64,000 nucleotides of DNA from Roseivirga thermotolerans (GTDB taxonomy: Bacteria > Bacteroidota > Bacteroidia > Cytophagales > Cyclobacteriaceae). Position numbers and translations under genes: made by a program. Below, piece after piece: positions 54,170 to 62,521 of the stretch (the stretch's first letter is position 1; each line of letters starts with the position of its first letter). The notes under the pieces were generated by a model. It did no database searches and was not told the origin of the DNA. It saw only the letters and a list, made by a program, of their open reading frames with translations. Location: contig NZ_BNAG01000003.1 of the NCBI RefSeq assembly GCF_014653175.1, forward strand, positions 620,001-684,000, written 5' to 3'.

Positions 54170-55621
54170 ATGCTATTCAATTCCTTTGATTTTGCCATAT
54201 TTCTCCCGGTAGTTTTTCTGCTGTACTGGTTTGTATTTAAGCACAGCTTAAGACTTCAGAACGCCCTGATTGTGGTGGCCAGTTATGTTTTCTATGGCTG
54301 GTGGGACTGGCGTTTTCTTTCTTTAATACTGTTCAGCACACTGGTCGATTTTCTGGTGGGCAAACAGCTTGAAAAAGAAGCAAAAGATAACAAGCGAAGG
54401 CTCTGGTTGTGGCTTAGTGTTGTGGTTAACCTGGGCTTTCTGGGCTTCTTCAAATACTTTAATTTCTTTCTGGAGAACTTCCAGGCTGCCTTTTCATTCT
54501 TCGGTTTTGAAATAGGAGGGCGAGCTCTTTCCATTGTGTTGCCGGTGGGAATCAGTTTTTATACTTTTCAGACGCTCAGCTACACCATCGATGTATACAA
54601 AAGGAAGCTGAAACCTACCCAGGACTTCATAGCTTTTGCTGCTTTTGTTAGCTTCTTTCCTCAGTTGGTAGCTGGTCCAATTGAGCGAGCAACTCACTTG
54701 CTCCCACAGTTTTATAGGAAGCGGCAATTTAGCTATCCGCTGGCTGCTAACGGTTGTCGTCAGATTCTTTGGGGCTTCTTTAAGAAACTGGTAATTGCCG
54801 ATAATTGTGCGGAGTATGCCAACCTGATTTTCAACAACAGTGAATCCTATTCAGGAAGTACACTGTTCTTAGGAGCCTTGTTTTTTGCATTTCAGATTTA
54901 TGGGGACTTTTCCGGTTATTCGGATATTGCCATTGGTACTTCCAGACTATTTGGTTTTGACCTGATGAAGAATTTTGCGTTTCCGTATTTCTCGAGAGAC
55001 ATAGCCGAATTCTGGCGAAGATGGCATATTTCACTTTCCACCTGGTTCAGAGACTATGTCTATATTCCTTTAGGTGGCAGCAGGGGTTCAAAGTGGGGGC
55101 AAATTAGAAATGTCTTTATCATATTTCTGGTGAGTGGCTTTTGGCATGGGGCCAACTGGACCTTTATGGTCTGGGGTGGACTAAACGCTTTATACTTTCT
55201 TCCTCTGCTTTTACTCAAGCTCAATAGGTCTAATATGGAGGTGGTGGCCGAGAGAAGCTCTTTTCCATCTGCCAAAGAATTACTACAGATGGGGATAACC
55301 TTCATTTTAACAGTTCTGGCTTGGGTATCCTTTAGAGCTGAGGACATCGCTCACGCCTGGCAGATTTATGTAGGTATTTTCGACTCTACACTGTTTACAG
55401 TTCCAAGGGAGGTGCTTTCCAGCAAACTTTTGATGTGTATTGTTTTAGTCCTTTTCTTTGTTTTTGTAGAGTGGTTGGGGAGAAGAAGAGAGTTTGCGAT
55501 TGAATATCTGTTGGAGGCACACCCTCGTTGGTTGAGGTGGTCTTGGTATATATTTCTAATCTTCCTGATGGGTATGTTTATGCAAACCGAAGAGACACCG
55601 TTTATCTATTTTCAATTCTGA
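54170..55621 (+). CDS. MBOAT-family O-acyltransferase (AlgI/DltB-like)
   Basis: A 483-residue polytopic membrane protein with about ten membrane segments. The two family His residues are present: FWRRWHISLSTWFRDYVYIPLGG (H286) and VSGFWHGANW (H326, catalytic). The FFPQLVAGPIERATHLLPQF and YGDFSGYSDIAIG segments are also characteristic. AlgI-like members pass acyl groups, usually acetyl, across the membrane to a polysaccharide together with a periplasmic SGNH-like partner, which the next gene appears to encode. Acylation of this surface polymer is therefore likely. Confidence 0.94.
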   Translation: MLFNSFDFAIFLPVVFLLYWFVFKHSLRLQNALIVVASYVFYGWWDWRFLSLILFSTLVDFLVGKQLEKEAKDNKRRLWLWLSVVVNLGFLGFFKYFNFFLENFQAAFSFFGFEIGGRALSIVLPVGISFYTFQTLSYTIDVYKRKLKPTQDFIAFAAFVSFFPQLVAGPIERATHLLPQFYRKRQFSYPLAANGCRQILWGFFKKLVIADNCAEYANLIFNNSESYSGSTLFLGALFFAFQIYGDFSGYSDIAIGTSRLFGFDLMKNFAFPYFSRDIAEFWRRWHISLSTWFRDYVYIPLGGSRGSKWGQIRNVFIIFLVSGFWHGANWTFMVWGGLNALYFLPLLLLKLNRSNMEVVAERSSFPSAKELLQMGITFILTVLAWVSFRAEDIAHAWQIYVGIFDSTLFTVPREVLSSKLLMCIVLVLFFVFVEWLGRRREFAIEYLLEAHPRWLRWSWYIFLIFLMGMFMQTEETPFIYFQF

Positions 55622-56565
55622 TGAAGGTATTTCTTAAGCGCATATTGATTTTCTTTTTGGTGGCTATTCCGGGGTATTGTGTAATTCTGGTTGCCTGGTC
55701 CAACTTAATTCCTTTCGAGGCATTTAAGAAAAACATGAACTACAAGATGGGAAGCTATGGGCACATGTATACAAGAACCAATGAAGCGAACAATATACAG
55801 AAGACAGACGTTTTGGTGTTGGGTTCTTCACATGCCTACAGGGGCTTTGACCCGAGAATATTTAAGAATGAAGGAATCGAACTATTCAACCTTGGATCGA
55901 GCAACCAGACTCCCCGACAAGGGTTGGTTCTTTTAAAAGAGTATTTAAACCAAGTGAAGCCTGAGCTAGTGATTTATGAGGTTTATCCCGGTATTTTTCA
56001 GCAAGATGGTTTAGAATCTACCTTAGATATTTTGGCCAATGGCCCATTTTCCTGGCCTGTTGCTACATTGGCTTTTAAAGCCAATCATATTAAAGCATAC
56101 AATGCTCTTATTAATCGTGCATTTCTGCAGTTTTGTGGAACTTATGAGTCTTACAATGAGCCTTTAGTAAAACCAAAAGACGGGGATACATATGTAAGGG
56201 GAGGGTATGTTCAAAAAGATGATAGTTATGTTCGAGCACAGAGAATTAAGAATGCGTATTCATGGAATATTCGTCAAGACCAGTGGAGTTATTTTCTAGA
56301 AATTGTCGAATTACTGAAAAAGGAGAAAGTAGAGCTTTTAATGGTACAATCCCCAATAGACTCCACCTATTTTGAGAATATACTTAATAATGATGAAGTG
56401 GATAGTCGTTTTAGTGGTCTGGGGAACTACATTAACTTTAGTCGGCTAATGAAACTGCACTATAAAGAAGACCTTTATGACCTGCATCATTTAAAACAAA
56501 GCGGTGTGGAGAAGTTCAACAAGGTTTTGATTGAAACTTTAATGGAGGAAGGGTATTTGAAGTGA
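55621..56565 (+). CDS. SGNH-like acyltransferase partner of the MBOAT protein
   Basis: A 314-residue protein from the ATG overlapping the MBOAT stop as TGATG. An N-terminal membrane anchor (LIFFLVAIPGYCVILVAW) leads to a periplasmic domain with VLVLGSSHAYRGFDP, where the Ser (S69 or S70) sits at the SGNH nucleophile position, and the late D-x-x-H in LYDLHHL (His near residue 294). These two motifs match AlgJ/AlgX/DltD-type proteins that finish the transfer of acyl groups to the polymer. Coupling to the MBOAT gene supports this. Confidence 0.72.
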   Translation: MKVFLKRILIFFLVAIPGYCVILVAWSNLIPFEAFKKNMNYKMGSYGHMYTRTNEANNIQKTDVLVLGSSHAYRGFDPRIFKNEGIELFNLGSSNQTPRQGLVLLKEYLNQVKPELVIYEVYPGIFQQDGLESTLDILANGPFSWPVATLAFKANHIKAYNALINRAFLQFCGTYESYNEPLVKPKDGDTYVRGGYVQKDDSYVRAQRIKNAYSWNIRQDQWSYFLEIVELLKKEKVELLMVQSPIDSTYFENILNNDEVDSRFSGLGNYINFSRLMKLHYKEDLYDLHHLKQSGVEKFNKVLIETLMEEGYLK

Positions 56566-57704
56566 AAATTCTATTTGTTCAAAAGGAGGGAGGCATATTT
56601 GGCGCAGAGAACTACCAGCTCAAAGTAATTCCCGGGCTAATGGCTAAAGGAGTTGAAGTGGAGTTCCTTAGACTATATACAGATTATCAAGGCGGTAAAG
56701 GAGGAGCATTTATCGAAAGGCTAAACGCTTTAGGTGTCAAGACTTTTGAAGTAAACATTGGGAAATACCCAACCCCACGGGTACTTAAGAAGATAAAGAA
56801 AATTGCCAACGGTGGTAACTACGATATAGTACATACCCATCTGATTCACGCAGATTTACACTTAGCGCTGATAAAGACCTTTATGAAGTTAGAACCCGCG
56901 TTGGTTTCAACCAAACATGGGTATGATAACACCTTCACGTCTAAGTTTGGTTTTGATGCTTCTAAACAATCGAGCACCCCGTATTTTCTTATAAGCAAAT
57001 GGGCTGAGAAGCGAATGTGTGCTTCTTTTACAATTTCGAATGGTTTACGAAATTTCTTTATTGCCACGGGATTAACCAAACCCGAGAAAATGAGGCTAAT
57101 TCACTATGGCTTTGATATGCCTGATAACTATCTGTCTAAAGGTAAAAAAGAGTTTAAAAAAGCCTCCAAGCAGGTGATTATTGCCGGTAGGCTAGTAGCC
57201 TTTAAAGGGCATAGGTTTCTTATAGAGGCCATGAAGATGGTAGTTAGGGTTTTTGGATCTGAGGTTAAGTTATTGATTGCAGGTACGGGAGCTCTGGAAG
57301 CTACTCTTAAAGAGCAAGTAGAAATACTTGGGCTATCTGAACATATCGATTTTCTGGGGTATAGTACAGAAGTTGGGGCATTGATGGCTAACTCCGATGC
57401 AGTAGTAGTACCTTCTATTTCAGAAGGATTCGGTGTGGTGTTTCTTGAAGCCTTCTCGGCCAAAACGCCTGTGATCGCGTGGGATGTTCCTGCAGGTAAT
57501 GAGTTGATGGAGCATGGTAAAACAGGATATCTCGTTCAACCTTATGATGTGACCAGTCTGGGTCAGCAGATTATAAGCGTTTTGAACGACCCTGAAGGAC
57601 AAACCTCCGTTACAGAAGCTGCTTATGAAAAGCTAAAGTCTTATTTTAACCTGGAACGAATGGTGGATGAAACTATTTCCTTCTATAAAGATGCTCTTAG
57701 TTGA
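56562..57704 (+). CDS. Family 4 glycosyltransferase
   Basis: A 380-residue GT-B enzyme starting with GTG inside the previous stop. ILFVQKEGGIFGAENYQLKVIPGL carries the N-terminal loop with the G-A-E acceptor motif. VIIAGRLVAFKGHRFLIEAM starts the donor domain and VVPSISEGFGVVFLEAFSAKTPVIA holds the E-x7-E motif. It is a normal GT4 of the WcaL/RfaG-like kind. After it comes a 114-base gap with no evident feature, then the polytopic membrane protein. Confidence 0.91.
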   Translation: MKILFVQKEGGIFGAENYQLKVIPGLMAKGVEVEFLRLYTDYQGGKGGAFIERLNALGVKTFEVNIGKYPTPRVLKKIKKIANGGNYDIVHTHLIHADLHLALIKTFMKLEPALVSTKHGYDNTFTSKFGFDASKQSSTPYFLISKWAEKRMCASFTISNGLRNFFIATGLTKPEKMRLIHYGFDMPDNYLSKGKKEFKKASKQVIIAGRLVAFKGHRFLIEAMKMVVRVFGSEVKLLIAGTGALEATLKEQVEILGLSEHIDFLGYSTEVGALMANSDAVVVPSISEGFGVVFLEAFSAKTPVIAWDVPAGNELMEHGKTGYLVQPYDVTSLGQQIISVLNDPEGQTSVTEAAYEKLKSYFNLERMVDETISFYKDALS

Positions 57705-57818
57705 GTAACTGGGTATTGATAGCTGTGCTGCAATTACCTGTAATCACATAATGATGCTATTGATTCGAAAGGAAAATCATAAGTTTAACCAGTTACTAAC
57801 CCTCTAATTAACTAGTCT

Positions 57819-59066
57819 TTGGCTCCATTTGAGATACCGGGTTTAATTATTTCGATAGTCTTTTTTTCATTGATTATCTATTTGGTTGGTCAGCGTAATG
57901 TGCCTGCCCAGTTTCGGAACATAGTATCCGGTACAATTCTGATTAGAATATTTGCGGTTTTAGCTTACGCATTGGTCGTTTTTGGGTTGTACGGAGGAGC
58001 TGGAGATCCTGTGGTTTACTTTAGATGGGGGCAGCGCTTTGCTGAGTATTTCAGGCAATTTGATTTATCGCCCTTTTTCGATAGAGATGTTTGGAGAGGG
58101 CCTGCCTTCACGGGAACCAACTTTGTGGGGTACCCCGCAGCATTGGCCATATTGCTTGTTGGGGAAAGCTTTCGGGGTACGTGGTTGCTATACTCGGCTC
58201 TTTGCGTAGTTGGGTTGCTCTATTTTGCCAAAGTGTTCTACAGGGCCTATGGTGGAGCAGAATACAAAACATACCTCTATATTCTTTTATTGTACCCTTC
58301 ACTTTGGTTTTGGACAGCTAATGTGAGTAAAGATACGTGGATGGTTTTTGGCGTGGCAGTCTTCCTCACCGGCATGGTAGATAAAGGCAGAAAGCAGAAC
58401 ATTTATGTAATGGCTTTCGGCCTTTTGTGGTGCTATCTTGTTAGACCACAGTTGGCAGCTATGCTTGCTTTTGCTCTAGCCGGAGCATACTTCTTAGGAA
58501 CCTTGAAGAAGCTAACCTTTAAAAATGTTTTCATTCTTGTTCTCTCTGTAGTGGGAGCGTTTTATTTTCTTTCTGTGGTAGGAGTTGAAGACGTTACCGA
58601 GGTGACTGATTTTGCTGAGCAAACACAAAGAAAATCGTCCTACGGAGGGAGTGAAATTTCTCTGTCACAGGGGCCATTAAAGTTTATTCAGGCTCCTGTC
58701 AATATTTTGCTCAGACCCTTCCCTTGGGAAGTCGGAGGGTTTCTTCAGATAATAAGCTTTTTCGATGTCTACTTCATATGGTATCTGGCTTTTAGGAATT
58801 GGCGGGCAGTAAGAAGATCCTTTTCTATGATCCGAAAGGATAGACTGATTGCGTTCTGTTTTATTTTCATAGGTCTTTTTGCTGTGGGTGCGGGTTTAGC
58901 ACTGGTGAACTTGGGGCTAATTGCACGGCAACGTATTATTCTATACCCGTTTATGTTCATGATTATATATGCTTACAGTGATAAACGGATTGCCTTTTTG
59001 AGAAAGAAAAGAAGAGAAGAGCAAGAAAAACGATATCAGGAAATTGCAGAACTTCAGAAAGCCTAA
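57819..59066 (+). CDS. Polytopic membrane protein, candidate polysaccharide polymerase
   Basis: A 415-residue protein with about ten to eleven membrane segments, starting with TTG. A large extracytoplasmic stretch follows the second or third helix (YGGAGDPVVYFRWGQRFAEYF), and a conserved-looking segment reads LLYPSLWFWTANVSKDTWMVFG. The C-terminus is cytoplasmic and highly charged ([20 protein letters not shown]). Size and topology fit O-antigen polymerases (Wzy-like) or GT-C transferases, but no family signature is decisive. A Wzy-type polymerase next to an ABC exporter would be unusual. The 3' end overlaps the next gene by 23 bases. Confidence 0.65.
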   Translation: MAPFEIPGLIISIVFFSLIIYLVGQRNVPAQFRNIVSGTILIRIFAVLAYALVVFGLYGGAGDPVVYFRWGQRFAEYFRQFDLSPFFDRDVWRGPAFTGTNFVGYPAALAILLVGESFRGTWLLYSALCVVGLLYFAKVFYRAYGGAEYKTYLYILLLYPSLWFWTANVSKDTWMVFGVAVFLTGMVDKGRKQNIYVMAFGLLWCYLVRPQLAAMLAFALAGAYFLGTLKKLTFKNVFILVLSVVGAFYFLSVVGVEDVTEVTDFAEQTQRKSSYGGSEISLSQGPLKFIQAPVNILLRPFPWEVGGFLQIISFFDVYFIWYLAFRNWRAVRRSFSMIRKDRLIAFCFIFIGLFAVGAGLALVNLGLIARQRIILYPFMFMIIYAYSDKRIAFLRKKRREEQEKRYQEIAELQKA

Positions 59067-60186
59067 ATTTTTACTTATTGGAGGCTTTGCTTCCTCCTTA
59101 ATCAATTTTAGAGGGCCATTGCTCAAAAGGCTGGTACAAGACTTTGAAGTGTATGCAGCAGCCCCTTTTATAGATGAAGATACCCGAAGTAAGGTAGAAG
59201 CCATTGGAGCAAAATGCGTATCTAACTCTTTTGAAAGAACAGGCCTAAACCCCATAAAAGACCTGAAGGCATTAATGGCCTTTAGAAAACAGGTTAAAGC
59301 AATAAAACCTGATTATGTGCTGGCCTACACTATCAAGCCCGTTGTTTTTGGGTTAAAAGCCGCTAAGTTCAGAAACGTGAAACGATTTGCCCTAATAACT
59401 GGTAAAGGGTCTGGTTTTGATGAGAGTAGTTTCAAGTCCAGAACGATTGCCAGGTTGGTCAAAAAATTGTACCGAGATACCTTGAAATCGGTTGATGGAG
59501 TGATATTTCAAAACAAGGACGATAAAGATTTTTTTGTTCAGCATAAACTGGTCGGTCATGTAAACAGGGTGGAGGTAATTGAAGGAACAGGAGTAGACCT
59601 AGAATACTATCGTCTAAAAAGCAAGCCCTCCATACCTGAAAAGGTTAAGTTTCTTTTTATTGCTCGTTTGATCAAAGAGAAAGGAATACCGGAGCTTGTT
59701 GAGGCAAGTGAGATTTTGCGTAAAAAAGGACATGCTTTTGAGGTACAGCTCTTAGGCTGGATTGATCCTAATCCCGGAGGAATATCCAAAGCAGAGATCG
59801 ATAGCTTACACAATTCTGGAGTTATAAATTACCTGGGCACTACCAGTGACGTAAGGCCATATATTGAAGCGGCTGACGTTTTTGTGCTACCCAGCTATTA
59901 TAATGAGGGGCTTCCAAGAACCATTCAAGAAGCCATGGCCATGAAAAAACCGATTATTACTACAGATCATCCCGGTTGTAGAGAAACAGTCGAAGAACAC
60001 AGAAATGGATTTCTTGTCCCCGTAAAGGACGCAAAGGCTCTAGCAAATGCTATGGCTTATTTTATGGAACAACCCGATCAGGTTCTGAAAATGGGAGCGG
60101 AAAGCTATGAAATAGCGAAAGAAAGGTTCGATGTAAATAAGATTAATGAGCGTTTGCTTAACTTCATGGAGTTAAATGATGTATAG
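59044..60186 (+). CDS. Family 4 glycosyltransferase (PglA-like)
   Basis: A 380-residue GT-B enzyme starting with TTG. The start [20 protein letters not shown] and [11 protein letters not shown]-like stretch ([18 protein letters not shown]) resemble transferases that add the second sugar to undecaprenyl-linked bacillosamine, such as PglA. The donor domain has [17 protein letters not shown] and [24 protein letters not shown] with the E-x7-E pattern. It overlaps the PglC-like gene by 11 bases, which fits a step right after the initiating transferase. Confidence 0.9.
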   Translation: MQNFRKPKFLLIGGFASSLINFRGPLLKRLVQDFEVYAAAPFIDEDTRSKVEAIGAKCVSNSFERTGLNPIKDLKALMAFRKQVKAIKPDYVLAYTIKPVVFGLKAAKFRNVKRFALITGKGSGFDESSFKSRTIARLVKKLYRDTLKSVDGVIFQNKDDKDFFVQHKLVGHVNRVEVIEGTGVDLEYYRLKSKPSIPEKVKFLFIARLIKEKGIPELVEASEILRKKGHAFEVQLLGWIDPNPGGISKAEIDSLHNSGVINYLGTTSDVRPYIEAADVFVLPSYYNEGLPRTIQEAMAMKKPIITTDHPGCRETVEEHRNGFLVPVKDAKALANAMAYFMEQPDQVLKMGAESYEIAKERFDVNKINERLLNFMELNDV

Positions 60187-60787
60187 GCATTTTTTTAAAA
60201 GAGCTTTTGATTTTGTGGCTGCCCTGGCAGCCTTTTTATTGTTGAGTCCTGTTTTTATACTCACCACCGCGCTGCTAACTCTAGCCAATGCCGGAAAACC
60301 CTTCTTTTTTCAACTTAGGCCGGGTAAAAATGGCGAAGTATTTCGCATCTATAAGTTCAAAACCATGAACGATAAGAAAGACTCATTCGGGAATTTATTA
60401 CCCGATGCGCAACGGCTTACCAAAATTGGCCAGTTGGTGAGAAAACTGTCTCTTGATGAAATCCCACAGTTGCTTAATGTAATAAAAGGCGATATGTCGC
60501 TGGTTGGACCAAGACCTTTGCTGGTAGAGTATCTGCCATTGTACAATGAACAGCAGGCAAAAAGGCACAATGTAAAACCGGGTATTACAGGGTGGGCACA
60601 AGTGAATGGTAGAAATAGCCTCGATTGGCCGGCAAAGTTTGAATTAGATGTTTGGTACGTTGAACATCTATCCTTTTGGTTAGATATTAAAATCCTATTT
60701 TTGACTGTCAAGAAGGTTTTTGTGAGGGAGGGAATAAGCTCCAACAGCTCAGTGACAATGGAAAAGTTTAAAGGAAACGAATCATGA
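60176..60787 (+). CDS. Initiating sugar-phosphate transferase (PglC-like)
   Basis: A 203-residue monotopic phosphoglycosyl transferase of the short PglC class. It has one reentrant N-terminal hydrophobic helix with the Ser-Pro kink ([17 protein letters not shown]), IYKFKTMND, the catalytic Asp-Glu in [25 protein letters not shown] (D94, E95), and [17 protein letters not shown]. It moves a phospho-sugar from UDP to undecaprenyl phosphate, starting repeat-unit assembly at the inner membrane. The genes after it make UDP-diacetylbacillosamine, the expected donor. Two ATG codons in a row are possible starts. Confidence 0.93.
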   Translation: MMYRHFFKRAFDFVAALAAFLLLSPVFILTTALLTLANAGKPFFFQLRPGKNGEVFRIYKFKTMNDKKDSFGNLLPDAQRLTKIGQLVRKLSLDEIPQLLNVIKGDMSLVGPRPLLVEYLPLYNEQQAKRHNVKPGITGWAQVNGRNSLDWPAKFELDVWYVEHLSFWLDIKILFLTVKKVFVREGISSNSSVTMEKFKGNES

Positions 60788-61392
60788 TTCTTATAGGTGC
60801 CTCAGGCCATGCAAAAGTAATCATCGATATTCTTGAGAAGAATGACGAGGCAGTTGAGTATTTGCTTGATGCCAATCCGAATATAAAGGAGTTGGCGGGC
60901 TACGAAGTTATAACAGATACTGGCCACAACTATGCTTTAGATAAACAGTACATCATTTCTATAGGTGCGAATAGTATCCGGCAAAAGATTGCCGGCCTTC
61001 ATAACTTGACCTATGGGTGGGCCATTCACCCTTCGGCAATTCTAGGCGATGATGTTTCTATTGGACAAGGTACGGTTATAATGGCCGGGGCCGTGATCAA
61101 TTCCTCAACACAGATCGGGAATCATGCCATTATTAATACTTCTGCTTCGGTAGATCATGATTGTAAGATTGGAGATTATGTTCACATCAGTCCAAATGCC
61201 ACCCTTTGTGGAACGGTGGAGGTGGGAGAGGGCACACAGGTGGGCGCAGGTGCAACTATAATCCCTAACCTTAAAATAGGTAAATGGGCTACTATTGGAG
61301 CAGGAGCGGTAATCATCAGTAATGTGCCAGACCATGCTGTGGTAGTAGGTAATCCGGGACGAGTGATTAGATTGAATAATGGAGAAGAGTAA
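60784..61392 (+). CDS. UDP-4-amino-sugar N-acetyltransferase (PglD-like)
   Basis: A 202-residue acyltransferase with an N-terminal Rossmann-like sugar-nucleotide domain ([17 protein letters not shown]) and a C-terminal left-handed beta-helix of hexapeptide repeats (from about residue 85). The catalytic His is in [18 protein letters not shown] (H125), the same residue number I recall for C. jejuni PglD. The enzyme acetylates the 4-amino group of UDP-2-acetamido-4-amino-2,4,6-trideoxyglucose. The gene overlaps the PglC-like gene by ATGA and the aminotransferase gene by 14 bases. Confidence 0.93.
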   Translation: MILIGASGHAKVIIDILEKNDEAVEYLLDANPNIKELAGYEVITDTGHNYALDKQYIISIGANSIRQKIAGLHNLTYGWAIHPSAILGDDVSIGQGTVIMAGAVINSSTQIGNHAIINTSASVDHDCKIGDYVHISPNATLCGTVEVGEGTQVGAGATIIPNLKIGKWATIGAGAVIISNVPDHAVVVGNPGRVIRLNNGEE

Positions 61393-62521
61393 GATTTGGC
61401 TGTCATCTCCCCACATGGCCGGGAATGAACAGAAGTATGTGGCATCGGCTTTCGAGTCTAACTGGATTGCTCCGTTAGGGCCTTTGGTCGATAAGTTCGA
61501 AGAAGTCTTGTCTGGTTATGTTGGGGTGGCTCATTGCGCAGCCCTTAGCAGTGGTACAGCGGCTATTCACCTAGCCTTAGAGATATTGGGCGTTGGCCCT
61601 GGCGATGATGTAATTGTGCAGTCCTTTACCTTTTGCGGATCCATAAACCCTGTGTTGTACCAAAAGGCCAATCCCGTTTTGGTAGATAGTGATCCCGAAA
61701 CCTGGAATATGGACCCTGAATTACTGCGTGAGGTAATACTGCACCGGATTAAGACGACCGGAAAGCGACCTAAAGCCGTAATTCCAGTGCACTTGTATGG
61801 CATGCCGGCCAGAATAGATGAAATCGTAGAGGTTTGTCGTGAATTTGAGATTGCCGTAATAGAAGATGCAGCCGAGGCACTCGGGTCAAGCTATAAAGGA
61901 CAAAAACTCGGCAGCTTTGGCGACTTTGGTATACTGTCGTTTAATGGGAATAAAATTATTACTACCTCAGGAGGAGGCGCTTTGCTGTCACCTAACAAAG
62001 ATCGGATTATTAAGGCCCGTTTTTTATCAACCCAGGCGCGCGATCAGGCAGTACACTATCAACACAGTGAGTTGGGATATAATTACCGTCTCTCCAATGT
62101 ACTGGCCGGAATAGGCGTAGGGCAAATGGAGTTATTGGAACAATTTGTAGCGCTCAGGCGCAAGAATTTCGACTTCTATTGCCAGCTTTTTGATGGCAGC
62201 CCGGTCACGGTTCATAAAGAGAGTTCAGACCAGTCATTTTCAAATCACTGGCTAACCACTGTGGTTTTTCCCAAGGACCATGAAAAATTGAACAAAGAAG
62301 TTTTCATGCAAGCATTTTTGGAAGAAAATATTGAATCGAGGCCTTTGTGGAAACCAATGCATATGCAACCTCTCTATAAAGGAGCCGAAATGCATGGTGG
62401 TGCTGTATGCCACGATTTATTTCAACGCGGATTATGCTTACCTTCAGGTTCTAATTTAACCAATGCCGATCGCGATAGAATAGCATCAGTAGTTCGAAAA
62501 GTGTTGAGAAATGCTCAATAA
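61379..62521 (+). CDS. UDP-4-keto-sugar aminotransferase, DegT family (PglE-like)
   Basis: A 380-residue PLP enzyme of the DegT/DnrJ/EryC1 family. Motifs are ALSSGTAAIHLALEILGVGPGDDV, the Asp of AVIEDAAEALGSS (D163), and the Schiff-base Lys in ILSFNGNKIITTSGGG (K192). The F-N-G-N-K form is common in PglE-type enzymes that aminate C4 of UDP-4-keto-GlcNAc-6-deoxy sugars, unlike the P-G-K-N-L form of the 3-aminotransferase at 37658. It sits between acetyltransferase and dehydratase genes, overlapping both. Confidence 0.92.
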   Translation: MEKSKIWLSSPHMAGNEQKYVASAFESNWIAPLGPLVDKFEEVLSGYVGVAHCAALSSGTAAIHLALEILGVGPGDDVIVQSFTFCGSINPVLYQKANPVLVDSDPETWNMDPELLREVILHRIKTTGKRPKAVIPVHLYGMPARIDEIVEVCREFEIAVIEDAAEALGSSYKGQKLGSFGDFGILSFNGNKIITTSGGGALLSPNKDRIIKARFLSTQARDQAVHYQHSELGYNYRLSNVLAGIGVGQMELLEQFVALRRKNFDFYCQLFDGSPVTVHKESSDQSFSNHWLTTVVFPKDHEKLNKEVFMQAFLEENIESRPLWKPMHMQPLYKGAEMHGGAVCHDLFQRGLCLPSGSNLTNADRDRIASVVRKVLRNAQ

